Of a stretch of 64,000 bases of DNA, positions 37,319-46,726 are shown piece by piece (positions within the stretch are counted from its first letter, which is position 1; each line of letters starts with the position of its first letter). The translations under genes and the position numbers were made by a program. The notes under the pieces are model-generated. The model was not told the origin of the DNA. It saw nothing but the letters and a program-made list of their open reading frames with translations, and did not search any database. Source of the DNA: an uncultured Bacteroidota bacterium (lineage in GTDB: Bacteria > Bacteroidota > Bacteroidia > Flavobacteriales > Flavobacteriaceae); contig CACLGW010000002.1 of NCBI GenBank assembly GCA_902606525.1, forward strand, positions 1 to 64,000. The letters are read 5' to 3'.

Positions 37319-39328
37319 ATGAAAGAGATTCAAAAAAAAATTATAAATCTAAGGGAAGAGTTACACCAACATAATCATCATTATTACATTCAAGATAACC
37401 CTGTAATTAGTGATTTTATTTTCGATCAAATGTTAAAGGAGTTACTAGATTTAGAAAAGGAATACCCTCAATTTTATGATCCAAACTCACCCACTCAAAG
37501 GATAGGAGGAGGAATAACCAAATCTTTTGATACTATTGTGCACCGTTATCCAATGTATTCTTTATCTAATACTTATTCTAAAGAGGAATTGATCCAATGG
37601 GAAGAGCGTATCAGAAAAGTTATAGGAAATGACATAAAAATATCTTATACCTGTGAACTTAAGTTTGATGGTGTTTCTATCAGTCTCACCTATGAAAATG
37701 GAGCCTTAGTTCAGGCTTTAACAAGAGGAGACGGAATTCAAGGAGATGCTATTACTAAAAATGTAAAAACGATTAATACCATTCCTTTGAGGCTAAAAGG
37801 TGATTTTCCAAAATTCTTTGAAATTAGGGGGGAAATTATTTTGCCTTGGGCTGGCTTTCATAAAATGAATGAAAAGCGTGCAGCTGAAGGAGAACCGCTC
37901 TACAGTAATCCAAGAAATACAGCCTCCGGAAGTTTAAAGTTGCTTGATAGCAGCTTACTAGCTGAAAGACCCTTAACCTTTTTCTTATATGCAGTCATAT
38001 CAGATAAGTTATTGATTGAATCTCAATTTGAGGCTTTAAAAAAAGCAAAAGAATGGGGTTTTAAGGTTCCAGAAACTGCAAGTTTAGTTAATTCGATCGA
38101 TGAAGTTTTCGAATACATCTCTAAATGGGATAATAAGCGGAAGGACTTACCTTTCGAAATTGACGGTATTGTAGTTAAAGTAAATCAATTTTCTTTACAA
38201 AAAGAATTAGGATTTACATCTAAAGCTCCACGCTGGGCTATTGCATACAAATATCAAGCTGAACAAGTGGCAACAAAACTTGAAGCGGTCCATTATCAAG
38301 TTGGCAGGACAGGAGCTATTACGCCAGTTGCTTCGTTAAAACCCGTGTCAATCTCTGGAACTGTTGTCAAACGTGCCTCTTTACACAATGATGACCATAT
38401 TCAAAAATTAGGCTTACGAATTGGAGACACTGTATTTGTCGAAAAAGGAGGGGAGATCATTCCAAAAATTACTGGAGTAGACCAAATAAATCGACCTATT
38501 CAATCACAAGAAGTTGTTTTTATAAAAAAATGTCCCGAATGTGATTTTCCTTTAGTACGCGAAGAAGGAGAAGCGCAACACTATTGTAAAAATGAAGATG
38601 GTTGTCCTACTCAACAGATTGGAAAAATACAACATTTCATAGGACGAAATGCTATGGATATTGAGGGTTTAGGTGGAGAAACGGTAAGCTTATTGTTTTA
38701 TGAGGGATTATTATTAAATATCACGGATTTATATAGTTTAAAAAAGGAGCAGATTCTACCATTAGACCGGATGGCTGAAAAATCAGTAAAAAATCTTTTA
38801 AAGGGAATTGATAAATCTAAAGAAAAACCATTTTCTAAAGTTTTATTTGGTTTAGGTATACGGTATGTAGGTCAGACCGTTGCTAAACGTCTTGCAAAGT
38901 CTTTTGGTTCAATAAAAGCATTAATTCAGGCTGATAGAGAAACGTTAACAAAGACAGACGAAATTGGATATCGTATAGCTGAAAGTGTGGTTGAGTTTTT
39001 CTCAAAATCACAAAACCTTGAGATTATAAATAAGCTATCTACTTTTGGACTTCAGTTGGAAGACTACACTGATTTACCTGAACCTAAGAATATTTTCAAA
39101 GGAAAAAAATTTGTAGTCTCGGGAACTTTTAATAATTATAGTAGAGAGGAAATAAAAAATGAAATTGAAATTCTGGGAGGAATCATATCAAGTTCGATTT
39201 CCTCAAAAACAGATTACTTAGTAGCTGGGATTGGAATAGGCCCTTCAAAAAATAGTAAAGCAAATAATCTTAAAGTTCCAATTATATCTGAAAAAGATTA
39301 TCTTATTTTAAAAAATAGTGGTGTTTAA
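37319..39328 (+). CDS. ligA: NAD-dependent DNA ligase
   Basis: LigA seals nicks in replication and repair. The 669 residues have all domains: Ia with HHYYIQDNP, the adenylation domain with the nucleophile Lys115 in CELKFDGV, the OB fold, a four-cysteine zinc finger (CPECDFPLV and HYCKNEDGCP), helix-hairpin-helix repeats, and a C-terminal BRCT domain (about 590-669, FKGKKFVVSGTFN). It is translationally close to prmC, 1 nt away. Confidence 0.98.
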   Translation: MKEIQKKIINLREELHQHNHHYYIQDNPVISDFIFDQMLKELLDLEKEYPQFYDPNSPTQRIGGGITKSFDTIVHRYPMYSLSNTYSKEELIQWEERIRKVIGNDIKISYTCELKFDGVSISLTYENGALVQALTRGDGIQGDAITKNVKTINTIPLRLKGDFPKFFEIRGEIILPWAGFHKMNEKRAAEGEPLYSNPRNTASGSLKLLDSSLLAERPLTFFLYAVISDKLLIESQFEALKKAKEWGFKVPETASLVNSIDEVFEYISKWDNKRKDLPFEIDGIVVKVNQFSLQKELGFTSKAPRWAIAYKYQAEQVATKLEAVHYQVGRTGAITPVASLKPVSISGTVVKRASLHNDDHIQKLGLRIGDTVFVEKGGEIIPKITGVDQINRPIQSQEVVFIKKCPECDFPLVREEGEAQHYCKNEDGCPTQQIGKIQHFIGRNAMDIEGLGGETVSLLFYEGLLLNITDLYSLKKEQILPLDRMAEKSVKNLLKGIDKSKEKPFSKVLFGLGIRYVGQTVAKRLAKSFGSIKALIQADRETLTKTDEIGYRIAESVVEFFSKSQNLEIINKLSTFGLQLEDYTDLPEPKNIFKGKKFVVSGTFNNYSREEIKNEIEILGGIISSSISSKTDYLVAGIGIGPSKNSKANNLKVPIISEKDYLILKNSGV

Positions 39329-39416
39329 GCGTTATATATATAACATTTTTAGATAAAATGAATCAAATATATTTTTTTTATGCAATTGTAAGCTGGTTAT
39401 ATAAATTTAAGAATTG

Positions 39417-39941
39417 ATGTATGAATTATTAACTGATGTCATTTTGCATTTAAGGCTAAAAAAGAGATTAAAAAGTCTTAATACAAAACCAAAGCGACCT
39501 GTAAAATCTTTTAAAACAATGGCAATAATAATTCCTTATGAGTGTTCAATTGATGAAAAAGTATTTATTGATCTCTCAAAAAACTTAAATATTTCAATGA
39601 ACAGAGTAACTATATTGACGTTTAGTAAAAAAAAGATACTGAAAAATAAATCAAATTTTAAAAATAGAATTTATTTCACAAGAAATCAGCTCAGTTTTAC
39701 TGGTAATTTCCCCATGGAAATAAAAGCTGTTTTTAAAAAAAAGTTTGATTTGCTTGTGAATTATTTTTCTGAGCAATCAGTATTTCCAGAGTTGATAAGT
39801 ATAAATTTTAATTCAAATCTGAGAATTGGTTTTTCAGAAGCTAATAATCAGATTAATGATATTGTTTTAGATCTAAAATTAGATCAAACGGATCTTTTTC
39901 TGGATGAATCTAAAAAATATTTAAATTCAATTTTAAAATAG
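39417..39941 (+). CDS. conserved hypothetical protein, DUF6913-like
   Basis: The basic 174-residue protein has no signal peptide, membrane helix or catalytic motif that I recognise. It has an N-terminal basic helix (LKKRLKSLNTKPKRP) followed by an alternating alpha/beta pattern with AIIIPYECSIDEK. A protein of this size directly upstream of dapA is common in flavobacteria and I recall it as DUF6913, unverified. It lies 6 nt before dapA. The ATG at 39417 is preferred over the TTG one codon earlier. Confidence 0.7.
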   Translation: MYELLTDVILHLRLKKRLKSLNTKPKRPVKSFKTMAIIIPYECSIDEKVFIDLSKNLNISMNRVTILTFSKKKILKNKSNFKNRIYFTRNQLSFTGNFPMEIKAVFKKKFDLLVNYFSEQSVFPELISINFNSNLRIGFSEANNQINDIVLDLKLDQTDLFLDESKKYLNSILK

Positions 39942-39947
39942 TGAAAA

Positions 39948-40832
39948 ATGAACTTTAAGGGATTAGGTGTAGCGATGGTAACTCCATTCCATTCAGATGG
40001 AACTGTAGATTATGATTCTATTCCAGCTATTGTTGAAAACATTATTACTGGTCGTGCCGACTATATAGTGGTCATGGGAACCACAGCTGAAGTTGTATGT
40101 TTATCTAAAGAAGAAAAAAAAGAAATTATTCAAGTTATTATTAAAGCAAATAAATCTAAAATTCCAATGGTTATAGGAATTGGGGGAAATAATACTTCTA
40201 AAGTTATTGAAGAAGTTAAACAAACCAATCTTAATCATTTTGATGCAATATTGTCAGTTTCTCCTTATTACAATAAACCTACTCAAGAAGGAATTTACCA
40301 TCATTATGCAGAAATTGCTAAAGTTAGTCCAATCCCCTTAGTAGTTTATAATGTTCCATCTCGAACGGGCAGCTCAGTTGCGGTTTCTACATTTGTTCGC
40401 CTTACTGAAGACTTCGATAACATTATTGCAATAAAAGAAGCTAGTGGAGATATGCTCCACGCCCAAGAGATTATTAAGAGATGTTCAAATCATATTCAAG
40501 TTATTTCTGGGGATGATGCGCTAACTCTACCCATGCTTTTGGCCGGCGCTGTAGGAACAATTTCTGTTTTAGGAAATGCTTTACCTCTTCCGATAGTTAA
40601 AATATTTCATTACATAAAGCAAGGAGATTTAAAAAAAGCATATGAACTTCATTACCAATTATTAGATTTGATTAACCTTTTGTTTGAGGAGGGTAATCCA
40701 GTTGGAATTAAGGCCCTGATGCAATGTTTAAATTTATGTTCTAATCAAGTTCGATTACCATTGGTTAATGCATCCACTCATTTAATGGAACGCATAGAAA
40801 TTGTTTTAGAGGATTCTTTTCAAGCACTTTAA
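39948..40832 (+). CDS. dapA: 4-hydroxy-tetrahydrodipicolinate synthase
   Basis: DapA condenses pyruvate with aspartate semialdehyde, the first step of the diaminopimelate branch. The 294 residues include the Schiff-base Lys163 in AIKEASGD, Tyr134 in VYNVPSRTG, and SVSPYYNKPTQEG. The nucleotide-like loop reads GTTAEV where most family members have GTTGE, a minor substitution. It is the last gene before a bamD promoter element and works in the same pathway as dapF in this window. Confidence 0.96.
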   Translation: MNFKGLGVAMVTPFHSDGTVDYDSIPAIVENIITGRADYIVVMGTTAEVVCLSKEEKKEIIQVIIKANKSKIPMVIGIGGNNTSKVIEEVKQTNLNHFDAILSVSPYYNKPTQEGIYHHYAEIAKVSPIPLVVYNVPSRTGSSVAVSTFVRLTEDFDNIIAIKEASGDMLHAQEIIKRCSNHIQVISGDDALTLPMLLAGAVGTISVLGNALPLPIVKIFHYIKQGDLKKAYELHYQLLDLINLLFEEGNPVGIKALMQCLNLCSNQVRLPLVNASTHLMERIEIVLEDSFQAL

Positions 40833-40883
40833 ATATTAAAATCTTCTTTGGTATTATCAATTTTTAATGTCAGCTATATTTAG

Positions 40884-40891
40884 TATTTTTG
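40884..40891 (+). promoter_or_regulatory. TAnnTTTG element directly before bamD
   Basis: TATTTTTG ends 4 nt before the bamD ATG at 40896. Such placement implies a leaderless or nearly leaderless transcript. No -33 TTG stands out. Confidence 0.45.
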
Positions 40892-40895
40892 CAAA

Positions 40896-41723
40896 ATGAA
40901 ATTTAAATTTATTTCTATTTCCATTTTGAAAATTTTAATTGTATTTACTTTTTCATGCAGTGATTACCAAAAACTATTAAATGGTGATAATTCCTCAGAA
41001 AAATATAAGCAAGCAGAAGTTTTTTATAATAATGGTGAATATCGTAAGGCTAATAGATTGCTAGAACAAATTATTCCAAGTTATAGAGGAAAACCGCAGT
41101 CTCAAAGGATAATTTTCTTTTTTGCTGAATCATATTTTCAAACTAAAAGTTATAGTCTGGCAGCCTATCAATATGAGAATTTCATAAAGTCTTTTCCAAA
41201 GAGTGATCGTATTCAAGAGGCCTCTTTTAAAGCTGCTAAAAGTTATTATTATCAATCTCCCACATACAGTTTAGACCAAAAAGAAACCCTTACAGCTATA
41301 GAAAAACTTCAAGTTTTCATTAACATATACCCAAATTCAGAATTTTCAGGAGAAGCTAATCAGATGATTTCCGAATTGCAGGAAAAAATAGAGAAAAAAG
41401 AATTTGAAATAGCTAAACAATATTATACAATTCGTGATTATAGAGCTGCTATAAAGTCCAATGATATTTTTATTGCAAGTTTCCCAGGTACAAAATTTAG
41501 AGAAGAATCTTTATATATTAAATTCATTTCACTATATGAAATAGCCATCAATAGTATCACTAGTAAAAAAGAAGATCGCCTAAATCAGCTCCTAGATCAA
41601 TATGATATTATCCTCAGATATTATCCAGATACTTTTTTCTTAGACGATTTAAATAATAAAATGGAAAAAATAAATTTGGAATTAGAACAATTTAATAACA
41701 CGAAAACAAACCTTTCAAAATAA
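40896..41723 (+). CDS. bamD: outer membrane protein assembly factor BamD
   Basis: BamD is the essential lipoprotein partner of BamA in outer-membrane protein assembly. The 275-residue protein has an N-terminal lipoprotein signal ending TFSC (Cys21) and about five TPR-like helix pairs, including YKQAEVFYNNGEYRKAN and AAYQYENFIKSFPKS. It heads the unit bamD-rpoZ-coaBC-DUF4835, with gaps of 4, 3 and -4 nt. Confidence 0.92.
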   Translation: MKFKFISISILKILIVFTFSCSDYQKLLNGDNSSEKYKQAEVFYNNGEYRKANRLLEQIIPSYRGKPQSQRIIFFFAESYFQTKSYSLAAYQYENFIKSFPKSDRIQEASFKAAKSYYYQSPTYSLDQKETLTAIEKLQVFINIYPNSEFSGEANQMISELQEKIEKKEFEIAKQYYTIRDYRAAIKSNDIFIASFPGTKFREESLYIKFISLYEIAINSITSKKEDRLNQLLDQYDIILRYYPDTFFLDDLNNKMEKINLELEQFNNTKTNLSK

Positions 41724-41727
41724 AATT

Positions 41728-42057
41728 ATGACAAAATACAGAGAATCAAAAGCCGCACTAACATCTAAGACATATGATCGTAATTCAATAGAAGCAACTA
41801 CTGAAAACATCTATGAAGCTCTATCTATTATTTCAAAGCGTTCTCAGCAAATCAACTTGGATATTAAAAAAGAGTTGCACGAAAAACTTGAAGAGTTTGC
41901 AACTCATAATGATAGTTTGGAAGAAATTTTTGAAAACAAAGAACAAATCGAAGTTTCGCGATTTTATGAGCGTTTACCTAAGCCACATGCTATTGCAGTT
42001 GAAGAGTGGTTAAATGATAAAATTTACTCCCGAAACACTGAAGAGTCAAAAGGTTAA
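41728..42057 (+). CDS. rpoZ: RNA polymerase omega subunit, Bacteroidota type
   Basis: Omega helps assemble and stabilise RNA polymerase. This 109-residue protein contains NIYEALSIISKRSQQIN, corresponding to the omega/Rpb6 helix that clamps beta-prime, and a C-terminal helical tail (HAIAVEEWLNDKIY) typical of flavobacterial versions. It lies between bamD and coaBC. The family resemblance to E. coli omega is weak, so the call rests on the flavobacterial pattern and position; position upstream of a coaBC/dfp gene is also seen in other phyla. Confidence 0.88.
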   Translation: MTKYRESKAALTSKTYDRNSIEATTENIYEALSIISKRSQQINLDIKKELHEKLEEFATHNDSLEEIFENKEQIEVSRFYERLPKPHAIAVEEWLNDKIYSRNTEESKG

Positions 42058-42060
42058 AGA

Positions 42061-43263
42061 ATGAGTTTGCTAAGCGGTAAAAAAATTTTACTTGGAATTT
42101 CTGGAGGCATTGCCGCTTACAAAACCCCATTAATTGTCCGTGAACTTTTAAAAAGTGGAGCTAAAGTTCGTGTGGTCATGACTCCATCAGCAAAAGATTT
42201 TGTTACACCATTGACTCTTTCTACCCTTTCAAAAAATCCTGTTTTATCATCCTTTACATCAACTGATTTTGATAATCCTATTTGGAATGATCACGTAGAG
42301 TTGGGGTTATGGGCTGATTTAATTTTAATTGCACCAGCTACCTCTAATACCCTTTCTTCTATGTCTCATGGTAGATGCAATAATCTTTTACTAGCCGTAT
42401 ACTTATCGGCAAAATGCCCTGTTTTTATTGCCCCAGCGATGGATTTAGACATGTACCAACATCCTTCAAATCATAAAAATATGGAGATATTAAAGTCTTT
42501 TGGGAACTATATCTTTCCTGTTGGTGAGGGTCAATTGGCAAGTGGTCTTGAGGGAAAGGGAAGAATGTTAGAGCCTAAGCAGATTGTAAATAATCTAATT
42601 ACATTTTTTAATCCAAAATTACCTTTGAAAGGTAAAAGTGTACTGGTTACTGCTGGACCTACCTATGAAGCAATTGATCCTGTTCGTTTTATTGGAAATC
42701 ATTCATCTGGCAAAATGGGTTTTGCTTTAGCTGAACAGGCTGCTGAATTGGGTGCAAAAGTAATTTTAATTAGTGGGCCAAGTCTGGAAAAAATAAATAA
42801 TTCGTCAATTTCTTTAACATCAGTGGATAGTGCAGAGGCTATGTTTAAAGAAGTTAAAAAACATTATCCAAAAGTTGATATTGCAATTTCAGCAGCGGCA
42901 GTCTCAGATTATAAACCAATAAATTATATAAAAGAAAAAATTAAAAAAACTCAAGATCTTTTATCCTTAAAACTTTCCCCAACAGTTGATATACTTTCTT
43001 ATATGGGAAAAGAGAAACAAAAACAATGTTTAATTGGTTTTGCATTAGAAACGGAAAATGAACTTGAAAATGCAAAAGAAAAACTTATAGAGAAAAATCT
43101 TGACGGGATTGTTTTAAATTCTATGCAAGATGAAGGAGCTGGTTTTTCTGTAAATACTAATAAAGTTCAATTTATTAAACCAGATTTAACTGTAAAAAAA
43201 CTCCCATTACTATCGAAGCTAGAATGTGCCAGTCTTATTTTTAATCAAATTTTGTCTTTATGA
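42061..43263 (+). CDS. coaBC: bifunctional phosphopantothenoylcysteine decarboxylase/synthetase
   Basis: The protein makes 4'-phosphopantetheine: the CoaB half joins cysteine to phosphopantothenate and the CoaC half decarboxylates it. The flavin-binding CoaC domain (about 1-185) shows LLGISGGIAAYKTP, the catalytic His in HVELGLWAD, and PAMDLDMY. The CoaB half shows TAGPTYEAIDPVRFIGNHSSGKMG with the SGKMG dimer loop. The 400 residues are full length. The stop overlaps the next start by 4 nt (ATGA). Confidence 0.97.
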   Translation: MSLLSGKKILLGISGGIAAYKTPLIVRELLKSGAKVRVVMTPSAKDFVTPLTLSTLSKNPVLSSFTSTDFDNPIWNDHVELGLWADLILIAPATSNTLSSMSHGRCNNLLLAVYLSAKCPVFIAPAMDLDMYQHPSNHKNMEILKSFGNYIFPVGEGQLASGLEGKGRMLEPKQIVNNLITFFNPKLPLKGKSVLVTAGPTYEAIDPVRFIGNHSSGKMGFALAEQAAELGAKVILISGPSLEKINNSSISLTSVDSAEAMFKEVKKHYPKVDIAISAAAVSDYKPINYIKEKIKKTQDLLSLKLSPTVDILSYMGKEKQKQCLIGFALETENELENAKEKLIEKNLDGIVLNSMQDEGAGFSVNTNKVQFIKPDLTVKKLPLLSKLECASLIFNQILSL

Positions 43264-44153
43264 ATAAATTTTATCTTTCATTGATTAATATTGTGTTTTT
43301 TTGTAGCCACTTAAAAGCACAAGAATTAAATGCTCAAGTAGTAGTGAATTCAGATTTGGTAAATCAAACTAATCAGCAAATTTTTACAACCTTGGAGCGA
43401 TCATTAAAAGAATTTATTAATACTCAAGTTTGGACAAGTAAAGAATTTTTAAATCAAGAAAAAATCAATTGTTCTTTTGTTTTTAATCTTTCTGGCTATA
43501 GTAATGATCAATTCGAAGCTAGTCTTCAAGTACAATCGCAAAGACCAGTTTTTGATTCCAATTATGATAGTCCTATAATAAATTTCTTAGATAAAGATGT
43601 TATTTTTTCTTATCAAGAATTTCAACCGTTATTTTTTAATCAGTCAAGTTTCGAGTCTAATTTGATTTCACTGATAAGCTTTTATGCAAAAATTATTATA
43701 GGTTTAGATGCTGACAGTTTTGCAATTAACGGCGGAGATTCATATTATGATGAAGCTTATCAAATTGTAAATCTTTCACAAACTACTTCTAGAAAAGGAT
43801 GGAAACCTTCAGATGGGACAAGAAATCGATTTTGGCTAGTTGATGCCCTTAGATCTAATACTTTTAGAGAATATAGATTAGCTTTGTACACATATCATCG
43901 TCAAGGCTTGGATCAAATGACTTCAAACCCTGAAGGGGGTAAACTAGCTTTGATAAAATCTATTCAACAATTAGAGCCCTTATATCAAAGAAGGCCCAAC
44001 GCTTTTTTGCTTCAAATATTTTTTGATGCTAAGGTAGAGGAGATTGTAAATCTTTTCAAGGAAGGGCCGAAGGTGAATTTTAAAAAGACCGAAGAGGTAC
44101 TCAAAAAAATTGCTCCTTTTTTTGGGGCAAGATGGAAACAAATTAAGGCCTAA
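43260..44153 (+). CDS. DUF4835 family secreted protein (PorD-like)
   Basis: The 297-residue protein has a cleavable signal peptide (residues 1-20, ending LKAQ) and a soluble periplasmic body. Motifs such as LNAQVVVNSDLVNQTNQQIF and SYYDEAYQIVNLSQTT match the flavobacterial DUF4835 family, which some annotations call PorD, a type IX secretion component; the functional link is not established by this sequence. Its position between coaBC and recN is conserved in flavobacteria. It is translationally coupled to coaBC. Confidence 0.82.
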   Translation: MNKFYLSLINIVFFCSHLKAQELNAQVVVNSDLVNQTNQQIFTTLERSLKEFINTQVWTSKEFLNQEKINCSFVFNLSGYSNDQFEASLQVQSQRPVFDSNYDSPIINFLDKDVIFSYQEFQPLFFNQSSFESNLISLISFYAKIIIGLDADSFAINGGDSYYDEAYQIVNLSQTTSRKGWKPSDGTRNRFWLVDALRSNTFREYRLALYTYHRQGLDQMTSNPEGGKLALIKSIQQLEPLYQRRPNAFLLQIFFDAKVEEIVNLFKEGPKVNFKKTEEVLKKIAPFFGARWKQIKA

Positions 44154-44202
44154 TATTTTTTAATATGCCTATCTTTAGATGCTATAAATTGCATTTCACG
44201 AT

Positions 44203-45855
44203 TTGTTAAGACTTCTAAAAATAAATAATTTTGCACTCATCGATAATCTTGAAGTTGATTTTTCGGCTGGTATGACCTGTATTACTGGAGAAACAGGAGC
44301 TGGAAAATCAATTATTCTTGGAGCTCTTTCATTAGTTCTAGGTAAGCGAGCAGATCTATCTAGTTTTTTTGATCGTAATCGTAAATGTACAGTTGAAGCC
44401 ACTTTTGATATATCATCTTATAGATTGAAATCTCTTTTTGAGTCTCATCAGTTAGATTATGAAGAGGAGACCATAATAAGACGAGAAATTCTAGCTCATG
44501 GAAAGTCTCGAGCTTTTGTAAATGATAGTCTAGTGAAATTAAGTGTATTGGAAACCATTAGCTTATATCTTATTGATATTCACTCTCAGGAGGATAATCG
44601 CTCATTGCTTCACAATAATTATCAATTCCAGGTTTTAGATGCTTTAGCAAATAATCAAAAAAAGTTGGCAGATTATCAAAAGGCACTTATTGATTATAAA
44701 TTTATTCTTAACGAATATCAACATTTAAAAAAAATTCAGCGTGAGTCTAAAGATGATCTCAATTTAAAACAATTTTTATTTGAAGAGCTAAAATCTTCTA
44801 ATCTTAAAGTTGGAGTAGAGGAAGACATTAAAATGGAATTGGAAACCTTAAGACACGTGGAATATTTACAAACCTCATTTGCAACTTCAATCCAATTGTT
44901 AGAGTTAGAATCACATGGAATAATAGATCAACTCAAAGAACTTAGAAGAAATAGTCAAGGATTTAGTTCTAAGTCTAATCAGTATGAACAAATAGATAAA
45001 AGTATTCAAAACATTACTTTTGAGGCTGAAGATGTTCTAGAAATAATAAAGAAAAAATTTGAATATTTAGAGGCTAACCCAATGAAGCTTATAGAGTTAC
45101 AGTCTCAGATGGACCATTTGAATGCCCTTTATCAAAAACATAAAGTTAAAACTGTAGACGAACTAATAGATATTAAAGAAAAATTAGAATTTGCTTTAAA
45201 TGAGACAATAAGTATTGATGACAAACTAGTTGTTTTATTTAACAAAGAAAAACGACAAAAAGCAATTTTAATTAAACTAAGTCAAAATCTGTCTCAAAAA
45301 CGTAATCAAGTTATTTCTTTGTTAGAGGAAGAACTAAAACAATTGGTTTCAAAAATGGGAATGAAAGATGCTTTATTTAAAATAAATTTGAGTAGATGTA
45401 ATGAATTTCTTCATAACGGAGTTGATAAACTTTCATTTCAATTTAGTCCTAATAGAGGAGGAGGTTTTAAATTATTAAAGAAAGTTGTTTCTGGTGGTGA
45501 ATTGTCTCGCATTATGTTAGCAATAAAAACAGTCTTATCAAGATATAAAAAACTTCCTACTTTAATTTTTGATGAAATTGATACCGGAGTCTCTGGAAAA
45601 ATTTCAGACAATATTGCAGAAGTCATGTCTAATATGTCAAAAAAGTTACAAGTACTCACAATTACTCATCTCCCTCAAGTAGCTGCAAAAGGAGATCATC
45701 ACTTTAAGGTTGAAAAAAGAGTGGAAAGTGGAAAAACTATCACCCAGTTGTATGCTCTAAGCCACGAGAGTCGAGTGAATGAAATAGCAAATATGCTATC
45801 TGGAAACAAAGTTACTGAGACCGCCATTGCTCATGCAAGGCAATTAATCAATTAA
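44203..45855 (+). CDS. recN: DNA repair protein RecN
   Basis: RecN is an SMC-like ATPase in double-strand break repair. The 550 residues show Walker A GETGAGKS (29-36), a central coiled coil (about 150-370), the signature SGGELSRIMLA and Walker B TLIFDEIDTGVSG. The start is TTG at 44203, giving MLRLLKINNFALIDNLEV, the exact family N-terminus. The in-frame stop at 44185 leaves only a rare ATT as an alternative, so TTG initiation is well supported. Confidence 0.96.
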   Translation: MLRLLKINNFALIDNLEVDFSAGMTCITGETGAGKSIILGALSLVLGKRADLSSFFDRNRKCTVEATFDISSYRLKSLFESHQLDYEEETIIRREILAHGKSRAFVNDSLVKLSVLETISLYLIDIHSQEDNRSLLHNNYQFQVLDALANNQKKLADYQKALIDYKFILNEYQHLKKIQRESKDDLNLKQFLFEELKSSNLKVGVEEDIKMELETLRHVEYLQTSFATSIQLLELESHGIIDQLKELRRNSQGFSSKSNQYEQIDKSIQNITFEAEDVLEIIKKKFEYLEANPMKLIELQSQMDHLNALYQKHKVKTVDELIDIKEKLEFALNETISIDDKLVVLFNKEKRQKAILIKLSQNLSQKRNQVISLLEEELKQLVSKMGMKDALFKINLSRCNEFLHNGVDKLSFQFSPNRGGGFKLLKKVVSGGELSRIMLAIKTVLSRYKKLPTLIFDEIDTGVSGKISDNIAEVMSNMSKKLQVLTITHLPQVAAKGDHHFKVEKRVESGKTITQLYALSHESRVNEIANMLSGNKVTETAIAHARQLIN

Positions 45856-45884
45856 CTGTATCTTTAACATTATAAACTTTAGGC

Positions 45885-46694
45885 ATGTCACATAAAATAT
45901 TAAAAGGGAAAAAGGGAATCATATTTGGTGCTTTAGATAACCATTCAATTGCATGGAAAACGGCTGAATCTGTTGTAAATGCTGGTGGTACTTTTGTTCT
46001 TTCAAATGCTCCTGTTGCTATACGTATGGGAACAATTAATTCACTTGCCAAAAAAACAGGTTCAAAAGTTATTGCTGCTGATGCGACTAAAATTGATGAC
46101 CTAAATATTCTTATTGATCAAGCTCAAGAGATTCTGGGTGGAAAATTAGATTTTGTTCTCCATTCTATCGGTATGTCTGTAAATGTTCGCAAAGGAAAGC
46201 ACTATACAGAACTTAATCATGATTGGATGACAAAGGGTTGGGATGTGTCTGCAGTTTCTTTTCATAAATTGATGCAGTCCTTGTACAAAAAAGATGCAAT
46301 GAATCAATGGGGAAGTATTGTCGCTCTATCATATATAGCTGCACAAAGAACATTTCCAAATTATAATGATATGGCTGATAATAAAGCATATCTAGAGTCT
46401 ATTGCAAGGAGCTTTGGATATTTCTTTGGCAAGGAAAAAAAAGTTAGAGTTAATACCATTTCTCAATCGCCAACACTCACTACTGCAGGCAAGGGAGTGG
46501 AGGGGTTAGACGGTTTTTTAAAATATGCTGAAAAAATGTCTCCACTTGGTAATGCATCCGCCGAAGAATGTGCTGAATATACTATTTCTTTATTTTCAGA
46601 TTACACACGCAAAGTAACCCTTCAAAATTTATTTCATGATGGAGGCTTTTCAAATGTAGGGGTGAGTCAAGAAATAATTGATTCTATAAGTTAA
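45885..46694 (+). CDS. fabI: enoyl-[acyl-carrier-protein] reductase (NADH)
   Basis: FabI performs the last reduction in each cycle of fatty acid elongation. The 269-residue short-chain dehydrogenase-type protein has the FabI nucleotide motif GALDNHSIAWK, LHSIGMS, the catalytic Tyr-x6-Lys in YNDMADNKAYLES, and VNTISQSPTLTTAGKG. It is the target type of triclosan. It lies 29 nt after recN and may be cotranscribed. Confidence 0.95.
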   Translation: MSHKILKGKKGIIFGALDNHSIAWKTAESVVNAGGTFVLSNAPVAIRMGTINSLAKKTGSKVIAADATKIDDLNILIDQAQEILGGKLDFVLHSIGMSVNVRKGKHYTELNHDWMTKGWDVSAVSFHKLMQSLYKKDAMNQWGSIVALSYIAAQRTFPNYNDMADNKAYLESIARSFGYFFGKEKKVRVNTISQSPTLTTAGKGVEGLDGFLKYAEKMSPLGNASAEECAEYTISLFSDYTRKVTLQNLFHDGGFSNVGVSQEIIDSIS

Positions 46695-46726
46695 TAAATA
46701 GAAAATTTTTAAAGTTGAGGGAATTT

